Source: Todiramphus chloris collaris
Lineage: Eukaryota; Chordata; Aves; Coraciiformes; Alcedinidae
NCBI GenBank assembly: GCA_025345505.1
Contig: JANVCC010000130.1
Location: 11,347,710 to 11,411,709 of the forward strand
Direction of reading: 5' to 3'
DNA length: 64,000 bases
The position numbers and the translations under genes were made by a program. Under the pieces are notes generated by a model, which ran no database searches, was not told where the DNA came from, and saw only the letters and a list, made by a program, of their open reading frames with translations. Of this stretch, positions 55,854 through 64,000 are shown piece after piece (the first letter of the stretch is position 1; each line of letters begins with the position of its first letter).

Positions 55854-56485
55854 TTAGAAGTTTCTTCAGGGGAAAAAGGGGGTGGGGAGAGGGGAAGAAT
55901 GATGCAGACACCAGGATTAAGCACAGCCTGACTAAGCTGGGCCTTCAGCAGATGTTGACTTACAAGGGCAAGCAGGTTTGCACATAGCCTGTCCTGTTGC
56001 TGTGGGGTCCCTCGGACCTAGATAAGGGGTGCTTTGTTTTGAGGACATGGTCTGACTTCCCACAGTCACCAGGTGCTGATGACCAGCCAGGCCTGCAGAG
56101 GTGTTCCATCGGGCCACTGAGAGCTACTGTCTGTGATTTGGTCTGCAAAAAACACATCTCCATCTCAGGAGAGGGGAGGGTTAGAAATCCCAGTGCTGTG
56201 GAGGAAAGGGCACTTAGAGGGAGTGAAGGCTACAGGATCACAGAAGCTCACAGCTCCAGCAGAGCTGCAGTCAGCTGGGGGGCCGTGTCTCATCTGCTTC
56301 CCTGAAGATGGGAGGGTGGCCATGGGGGACAGGCACTGGGGAGCAACGAGGAGTATGCAGGGACCTGTACCCCCTCTTCCTGCGCTGGCACTTGACCTTG
56401 GCTGAAAGGACAAGGTCAGGAGCATTCTTGCTTGAGTCCCTCCAAAAGTCTCTCCAGGAGGGAAATTTGCAGCCTGTCACCTGTC

Positions 56486-56510
56486 TTAATTAGATAGATT
56501 ATCTAATTAA
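56486..56510. promoter_or_regulatory. Perfect palindrome of paired homeodomain-type and GATA-type sites
   Basis: TTAATTAGATA and TATCTAATTAA are exact 11-bp inverted arms around the spacer GAT. Each arm holds TAATTA (homeodomain core) next to AGATA (GATA core). The call as a regulatory site is an inference from motif content and symmetry. Confidence 0.45.
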
Positions 56511-59500
56511 ATTGCTCTTCCATTGGTATTCTTTCTGGTAACAGATGGTGGCTGCTTTTCCCAGGAACTAGAAAAGCTGTGCATCTCTCCTCATGTTCTG
56601 CCACATCCCTGCTCACAACCACATCCCCACTCTGTGGATAACCGTTGACAGTTCACAGGGCTCTACTGAGGATTTTAAAGTTCTGTCACATTTGTCTGAC
56701 AGATGAGTGAAGGGACCCTGAGGGACCATACCACCTTCTCTGCATGAGGTGACATGAGTCTTTCAGTAGTGACTTATTTACAAGACACAGGCAGGCCAAG
56801 AAATGTGCGCACAGACCCTCAGGACTCCTGACCCCCACACTGGCAGGGCTTCCCCACACCTCCCTGGGAAAGCACTACTGGGATTCACGGCTGACTTGAG
56901 CAATGGTAAATTCCCGCTCAGATGGCCAACGGAAATCGACAGGCCCTGTAAGGTCCTTCAAAGATGAGAAAAGCCTGTCATGATGTTCAGGCTGGCCTCT
57001 TGCTTCTCCTGCTGCCAAAACACCAGCCTGTTTGCTCTTCTAATCCTCCCAAAGCCCATTGCCTCATCCCTATGGCCTCTCTTGGGTCAGAAATCTCACC
57101 CCTCTGCCACTACACCACTCCCTGCTCAGTCCTGACCCATGTTTATCCTGTTTGCCTGGACTTGGAAGGTTTCAATCATTGGGTTGCATGTCAAAATATA
57201 AAACGAGGAGCAGGGGGAAACAAGGTGGAGGAAGGCTAGAAGAAACAGTGAAGATGGGAAGAGGTCTGGGGCAATCACTCTGGGACACACCTCCTGTGAG
57301 TGTGAGTGACCCACCCACCACTGCTCTTCATGGACCCTCGGGAAGGTACCGTCACATCTTGGCGCTGGAGGAGAGGGGATATCCTCTAACATCACTTCTT
57401 AAGGTATTTTGGCCAAGCATCCGGTCCCCTCTTCCTCTCCCTGAGTTCCTGTCCTCTGCAATGAGCAGTGACCTCAGCTTGTTCAATGGGTTGTTGAATT
57501 CAGTAATATGAGACATTTCTATTATCCCTTCTGGGCCAGTGGGCAACTTGGTTAATTTCCAAAGTGTAGAAATAACCTGTTATTTCAGAAGATCCTTCCC
57601 AGTCTTGAAATTAGCCTCCTCGAGGCTTGCTTTGAGTTATACACACCCTTCTTCCTCCTACCCCAGCCTGGAAGGGTCTCAGTCCCTAATTTAATCATGG
57701 GTCAATGGGATGCTGTGAGGTTGCAAAGAACTGGAGATTATCCAGCTGAACAGGTCCTCCCTGGAGGAAAACAGTGTATTACACAGGGTGGGGAGGTTTT
57801 GTCACTCCCTACCTTCTCAGCTCTCCCTCGTGTACCTTGGTGACCCTTTCCATTGCTCCCCATCCCTAACCAGCTTGCTTTTAGAGGCCCCTCTCTCCCT
57901 GGAGGTACTCTGAGCATCTACTGCCTTCCCAGCATGGTCTCTGAAAGACAAGTCTTTCCTGATCCAAAACCATCCCTGCTTTAACCTCCATTCAGCATGT
58001 GTCTTTGCTGAACGCCTCTTCTTCTGCATGTCCTTCCACATTTTTCTTCCCAGCCCTGCTCTTGGACATTGTGTGATATCATATGCTCTGCAGTAGAATG
58101 TGCTTCCATCCCTGGCTCCAAGTTGCATCAGCCTCTGCTGTATCCTACTCCTCAGGAGCACCTTAGCTTTGTGCATCCCAGCCCTCCTATCCTCAGCAGT
58201 CTCATCCCACCCCACCACTTCCACCAGGAAACACTGTTAAATATGAAGAGCAGTAGTGATGGATTCTGCTTCCAGATCGGCATTTATCTCATGCTGGGCT
58301 CCATCCCTTAGCATCCAATGCACATCCTTAAACCTTTTGCATTCTACATAAACATCTTTGCCTACATCTTCTAAAGGGCTGAGCAAGAGAGGAAGCAATA
58401 GTCTACAAAGAGCATGAAACTTTTGTGTCATGGTCTTATCCAATCTTACTTCACAGATGCTGACAAGTCCAGCTATGTGATACTGTGTGAGACAGGGGCT
58501 GCACAGGGAGAATGTGTGTATGAATGTGCTGTGAAAGGTGGTGTGCCAGTCATAGAAGCAGAGCTGTGATTTCCTTCTTTCTGAGCTTCCAGTTCCAAGG
58601 TCAGTCCCACAAAGCATCCAACAAGCTGCCTGACATCTGTGGCATCCTCCCCATAACTGGAAACCCATGAACCACCCCACCCACCATGGCTTTCCCTGCC
58701 AGGCAGAGCTGGACTCCTGGATCCACATACAGGGAGTAAACACCGTCCATTTAGGAGGAAGAGCAGGTGCAGATAAATTTGGCACAAGGAGGCGGAAGAG
58801 GACTCACAGCCTAGTGGAAAGCAGCTGCTGGTGCTGGGATAGCTCAGAGGAGAGTCAGCAGGAGCAACATGGTGAAGGGCATGGATCTGGGGGAGGCTCA
58901 AACAGGGAAAGGGGGGAGAAGCCGGTGAAGAGCATCCGGAGATGTAAGTGAGGTCAGGTAGTTCCTCATATAGAAGTTCCTGTGCCGCTCTGAGAACAGA
59001 CAAACAAGGCCTTCCTTCCTCCTGGCTTCCTCCTCCTCAGCAGCTCTCCTTTTCAGGAGAGGTGGTCAGCCAGACTGCTCCTTTCGCATCGCTGTTTGCA
59101 TGCCCTTGGGTGACTCACCTGGCCCTTACTGCACTCCACAGCTTCACACCTCCCTGCCTGCCACAGGCCGGGTGGGCAGTATGAGCACAGGGGTCCTGCC
59201 TGGGAGCCACGCAGGGCATTCTCCAGTGGTGCCCTGGGGTAGCACAGAGTGGCCGGTGCTGCTTTGGACAAAGGTTGAAAAGCACCTGCTCACCTCCCAG
59301 CATGGTGAAGTTGTGGCTGCTATTTTAGGCTGGGAAAGCACAGGACAATGGACCTGAAATCTCCCTGCAAAGCCGTGATGGGCACTTGACAAGGTGTCAG
59401 CTCCAGCACTGGTGAGCCCAAGTGGGAGTGCTATTTTAGGGATGTATTCTTTCTTGAGGCTATTTTTGGAGGCTGAGTGGGTACCAAAATGACCTGGATA

Positions 59501-62500
59501 TGTTGCAGATAAGGGACCAATGACATTTTGGTGCTCATGTTCCAGCCACAAACACTGCTCATGAGGGCAGACCCTGGGAATAGCAGCACTCCTGGCAGAA
59601 GCAGCATCCTGGCTGTGCTGCTCTTGCTACAGGCAGCAGGGTAGGAGTGCTGTGAGCTTTCCCCTCAGCAGTGCTGTCCCACACAGCTCCAAGATCCTGA
59701 CTGCTCTCCCAGGCATCAGTGGTGCCCTGCAGCATCATTGAGTCTCATGTCATTGTTGATGGGAGATTCTCCCCCTGGTTCTGGAGCAACCAGTACATAT
59801 GCCATGGGGATGAGGCTATGGACCAAGGGCGTCTACATCTAATGAGGCTGGGATGGGCTTTTGCTCCTCAGCCACAGAAATGTCTGAGATGTGAGTGCTG
59901 CCACTTGTAACACAGAAAAGAACAATCTTTGTCAGCAGGCAGCTGTGGTAAACATCCTTTTCTTGCAATTAGGGACACGTGGACTAGATGGGGGGAGTTT
60001 CCGTGGCACAACTGAGTTGAGAAGAAGGCTACATTCACTGCTGTTGATCTCCACTGCTACGTGTAAGCCAGGGCTTATCAAACTCCCCAGTTCAGCCTGG
60101 CTGGGACACCTGCATCCCACAGGTCGAGACACTGGGAGACCCAAGAGCTTTACCCCATGTTGGGAGCGTGTGTTTCTTGCCTTAAAGCCACACAGAATAG
60201 CCCTTGGCTCTTGGAATGCAGCATTGCTAACCCACACCTTCAGTAGAGGAAGTGCACAGGGGCTTCCTAGGGACCCAAGAGGTGCTGTGGATGGGGACAT
60301 GGACAGAGACAGCTCATGACTCTGCAATGCTTGTGTGCTCCTCCTGGCCCTGGGGGAGACCAGCGGCCAGGCCCTCTGGCCTTTTTACTGAAAGTTTCCA
60401 TTTGTGCCCACTGGACAGAGAGCCCATTGTGCATGTGCCCAGCCAGGGACAGCCCCCCTGGCATTTTGGGGTGACAGGGGGAGAGCTTTGAGACAGCAGC
60501 GAGGCTGACGCCCACGCTACCACCGTGTGCTGCTCTGTTCCCACGGCTGCCCTTTCTCTGCAATGTCAGAAGAAGCTCTCACAGAAGCTGGGGCCAGGAT
60601 AGAGGACATCCCCCCTGGGTCACCCTCCCCAGGGTTTCTCCATGCCAAAAACATCCATGCTGGCTTGCAGCTGCCTCATCTCCCTACCCTGGGCCCCCAC
60701 AAGTTCTCCTTGCACCCCAGAGCTCAGCATAGGAGGCTTAGCCAGGGGAGACAGAGGCGCAGCATGCTGGAGGGGCAGGAGGTGTGTCACAGACTGGGAC
60801 TGAGATGACTTGTCCGTCTGTCTCCAGCACAAGCTCATGAACACAAGCCCTTCTGAATCTCTGTCTTTGTTCCCCTTGGTGGCGTCAGTAGCTCCTTGCT
60901 CTCTCCAGGAGATGATTCTGCTTCCGTCGCTGCTGTTTCCTGTGTTTCTCTCTCCCCCCTCGCTCCTGTAGAGCCAGGCAACACCAGCACAAAAACAGGA
61001 TTCGAGCTGCTGGAGAATTATGCTGATAACAATGACCAAGGAGACAGTCCGCTGGACGGGACCGTCCCCAGAGCCAGACTGAGCAAGGCTCTCGGACTGA
61101 TCATGCCAACCTTTGGCACCCCCTCTTCCCTGTCTCCCAGGACTGCTGGTACACAGGGGAGGCTTTCAGGCAGGGGAATGAACAGACAGGATGTGGAAAT
61201 CTGCCCATCAGCAGGTCTTTCCATCCCCACACCTTGGCCATGGTGGCTGGGCAAAGCAGCTCTGATGTTGCCACAACAGCTCCCAACCCCTTCAGTGGTT
61301 AGTAAAGCAGCAGGGACCACACCAAGCTCTCCCTTGCCAACCCAGATCCATTTCCCAGAGAAGAGGGTGTCTTCAGGGAGCAGACAAGGGCAATTGTGAT
61401 CAGGCTTCATCCATGAGGGACAAAGATGCTGAAGACAGATCTAGTTTGAAGGCGGGACTGAGTGATATAATGCCTACAGCCATGTTCCCTGGACCTGCGT
61501 GTCCACGGAGGAAGAGTAGGGATTGCTTAGCATCCCAGATAGAGATCTGAAATTTAGGAAACCCTCACCCATGACCCAAAATGCTTGCATGGATCTTCTG
61601 AAGGAGGTCCCATACCCAGCTGCTGGCTACCACTCCCTGCTGAGGAGCCGCCGCCATCCCAGTGCACTGGTGGAGCCGTGGGGGGAAGCATCACCCGCTT
61701 TGCTTTGTGCAAAGCTGGCCAAAGTAGCTGAGACGAGGGATGAAGGGGCCTGAGCAAGCCCAGCTGATGGTGCCTGAAGCGAGCTGGGAAATACATGCAC
61801 AGACCAATCTGCTGGAAGGTCTGGAGGCAGTGACAAGGGCTGGGAAGGAGCTGCAGAGTGGGAGTGCAGCTGGAGCACTAAAAAGACACATCTGGAGCTT
61901 TTCTGCAGCTTGTTGAACATGTCAGGTCCGTGCACAGACGGGTGTCTGCACCACCCTCCCCCTCACAGGTGCTTGCTCACCCACCCCCTAACCAAGTGCA
62001 CCCTTCTTGTGTGGCAAGGATATGAAGCTTGGAGGCCAGCAAAGTATGACTCTGGGTGGCAAAAAAAACACCTGGGTGACATCTCTCCTGGCTTTATGGC
62101 CTGGAAACCACACTGCTGTGCCTAACTTTAATGGGGCACCTGCTTCCCACTGGGGCTGCAGGTGTCTTGGAGGTGGTGCAATGTAAGAGATGTCCTGGAG
62201 ATGGAGGAGCTCCAAAGGAGTCCTGCCTGCGGCAACACTCAGCAAGCACCAGCCTTGCAGAAAAAATCAGAAGCAGGATGCTGTCTCCACCCTTACTGAT
62301 CTCTCCAGCCTTAGGCCTCACCTTGTTGCTCCAAGGAGAGATGACCACTGCCCTACCCTGTAGTTGCCCAGCAGATGCACAGGACCTTGGAGCAACTGGT
62401 GGAACCAAGGCAAACAGTAGACATGAGTCTATCCTGCCAGGACCAGGGGATTGTAATCCCCCAGTTACCAGCAGTGCTGCTGATCCATAGATTCCCAGAG

Positions 62501-64000
62501 AGGGAGGAAAAGCTGATTTTTGGCCAGCACAGAAGGTCTCTGACCAACAGAGGCAGGAAATAGCTACGGTGAGCAAATAAATAAATGGTGCAACTGTAGC
62601 TCTCCCTTACATGGTCTTCATGGGGAGTTTTCCTTTGTTTTTCAGGTTGGCTATTTATACCACAGAGTGTGAAAATGATGTCAGCAAAGCCTCTTCTCTT
62701 TGCCACAAAGAAAACCAGCCCTGAGAATTTTTGCAAGGCCAAGAGACCTCCTTAAGCAGCAAGACTCAGAGGCTGTTTGCAAGGCTGGTAGAGCTCGCAG
62801 GAAACCCCAGCTGATGTGCAATTCCCAAGAAGTCCTCTCTGCTTCCATACACCTGGCTCAGTGGGCTACTTGTCCCAAACCCATCTAGGATATGGCTCTG
62901 CCCCTGTAGAATTCTGTCTTCCCTAAGATGGACCCCTTCCCAGAACATCTCCAACCCCTTTCCAACATCCCCTTTCTCACTGTCTTTATTTTTCGTTCCC
63001 TTTTTTCTCTATTCCATTCTCTGTCACAGCCTTTAAAGGTTTCAGTGCCAGCCTGCTCAACCCAGGTCTGCCTTGGGGGACAGGGGAAGAGGGGACAGGG
63101 TGTCCTTCTCCTTGCATTGCTTCACTGTTCCCATTGGAAAGCCCAGGAGGTCCTTTGGAGATTCAAGCTCCCAGTCAGGTCATGTCTATGCGCCCACAAG
63201 CTGGGAAAGCTCAAGTTCAGCACAGAGGAAAAAGGTCCACGAAGTTCAAGCTGAGCCTACTGGGCAGTGGATGGAGGGCAGTGCTGGTCATGCTTTGGGA
63301 AAGGAGAGAAGGACTATACCTTCCCACCACGTTTGTCCCCTACACTTAGGAGCAGCCATGACAAGCCCACACAAGACACTCAGCATCCAGCAAAGCCTCA
63401 ACCTCAGCCCCGGTGCCGGCGGGCAGGGGCGGTCGGCAGCAGGATGGGAAGGGAAAAGCCAAAGCAAGTTCAAGGGTTGCTGGTGTACTTGAGACTAGAA
63501 AAACTCTTGCTGGTGACACATGCATCAGGTGTTTCCAGACGATAACAAAACCTGCCTGAGGTCATCGATATTTAATTAGCAATGGGCTCAGTTAAACATT
63601 ATCCCGGGGGCAGGAGGGAGGGGAAAAGTGCTGAATAGAAGAGAGAGATTTAACTCTTTGCAGAGAAAGGTGAGAAAGAAGGAAGGCTGCCTATAAGAAA
63701 AAAGGGTCTCTCTCTGGTGGGACGCTATTGGGCTCTGACATTAGGTTGGCTGGAGGGAATGAAAATCTTTGGGGCACATGGATCTCTTGGATCTCCAAGA
63801 CAAAGAGGTGCTTTGCCCCATAGAAACAAAATGAGATAAAATTGGAAGCTCAGCACTCCTGTACCCCAACAGCTGTGGGGCACCCAAGTGCAACTGCTGG
63901 AGCAAAATGCTAGTGGGTGGCGAGACCGATGGCTTGTCGGTTTCTCCACCGGAGCTCTCCTGGCCATGGCCATGCCAGCGGCTGGGGCACTGCAGTGCTT
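56511..64000. other. Upstream flank, no gene recognised
   Basis: No coding exon, RNA gene or interspersed repeat is recognised. GC-richer parts (58.5-61.4 kb) give overlapping open frames up to 182 codons on both strands with no domain. A short AT-rich block with ATCGAT and TAATTA (63541-63605) stands out in an otherwise GC-rich end. Confidence 0.45.

Larger units (their letters stand above)
45267..56485. other. Upstream flank, no gene recognised
   Basis: No exon with an identifiable product. Simple features are a CCTT-rich tract (about 46648-46690), a 19-bp tandem repeat (52602-52658) and an A/C-rich tract (55798-55853). A CpG-bearing unique block lies at 55495-55790. Open frames are short, overlapping and without recognisable domains. 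Confidence 0.45.

Noticed and set aside
1-64000. Search for CBX7, RPL3 or SYNGR1 exons, the usual neighbours of PDGFB in mammals
   Set aside because: No frame resembles the chromodomain of CBX7, ribosomal protein L3 or synaptogyrin, so they must lie outside the window or be arranged differently.
1-64000. CRISPR arrays, bacterial operons, tRNA or rRNA genes
   Set aside because: No regularly spaced repeats, ribosomal sequence or tRNA cloverleaf was seen, and the gene structure is eukaryotic.

Overview
The window reads as vertebrate nuclear DNA, most likely from a bird. The basis is intron-split genes with GT-AG borders, a 3' fragment of a CR1 LINE, one solitary LTR with a 6-bp target duplication, low interspersed-repeat content and short introns. 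There are no bacterial-style operons; almost every open frame outside the exons below looks like chance.

The only gene I can support is PDGFB (platelet-derived growth factor B chain, c-sis), complete and on the minus strand. Six coding exons (35049-34993, 28403-28307, 25123-25040, 24540-24335, 22616-22475, 22069-21933) join in phase into a 240-residue precursor. It has a signal peptide, an N-terminal propeptide ending in a RERR furin site, the eight-cysteine cystine-knot domain, and a basic C-terminal retention tail. A seventh, non-coding exon starts at 20675 and carries sequence I recognise from the human 3'UTR. A TATA box at 36041-36034, with a CACCC element just upstream, predicts a start near 36010 and a leader of about 960 nt. 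That leader holds nine upstream AUGs, including a minimal AUG-stop element and two AUGs in frame with the main frame.

Layout: 1-20 kb is the downstream flank (LTR 644-1031, CR1 1589-2035, a TTTTC satellite, an isolated CpG cluster at 17.1-17.3 kb). About 20-36 kb is PDGFB with its CpG-rich first exon. 36-64 kb is the upstream flank, with no gene recognised. The upstream flank does contain a 22-G run, a perfect 12-bp-stem hairpin, a pair of ~135-bp direct repeats 3.2 kb apart, a 19-bp three-copy tandem repeat and a perfect 11-bp-arm palindrome made of GATA and homeodomain-type sites.

I found no wholly new biological system. The most interesting points are the layered translational control implied by the PDGFB leader and the unexplained structured or repeated non-coding blocks upstream of the gene.
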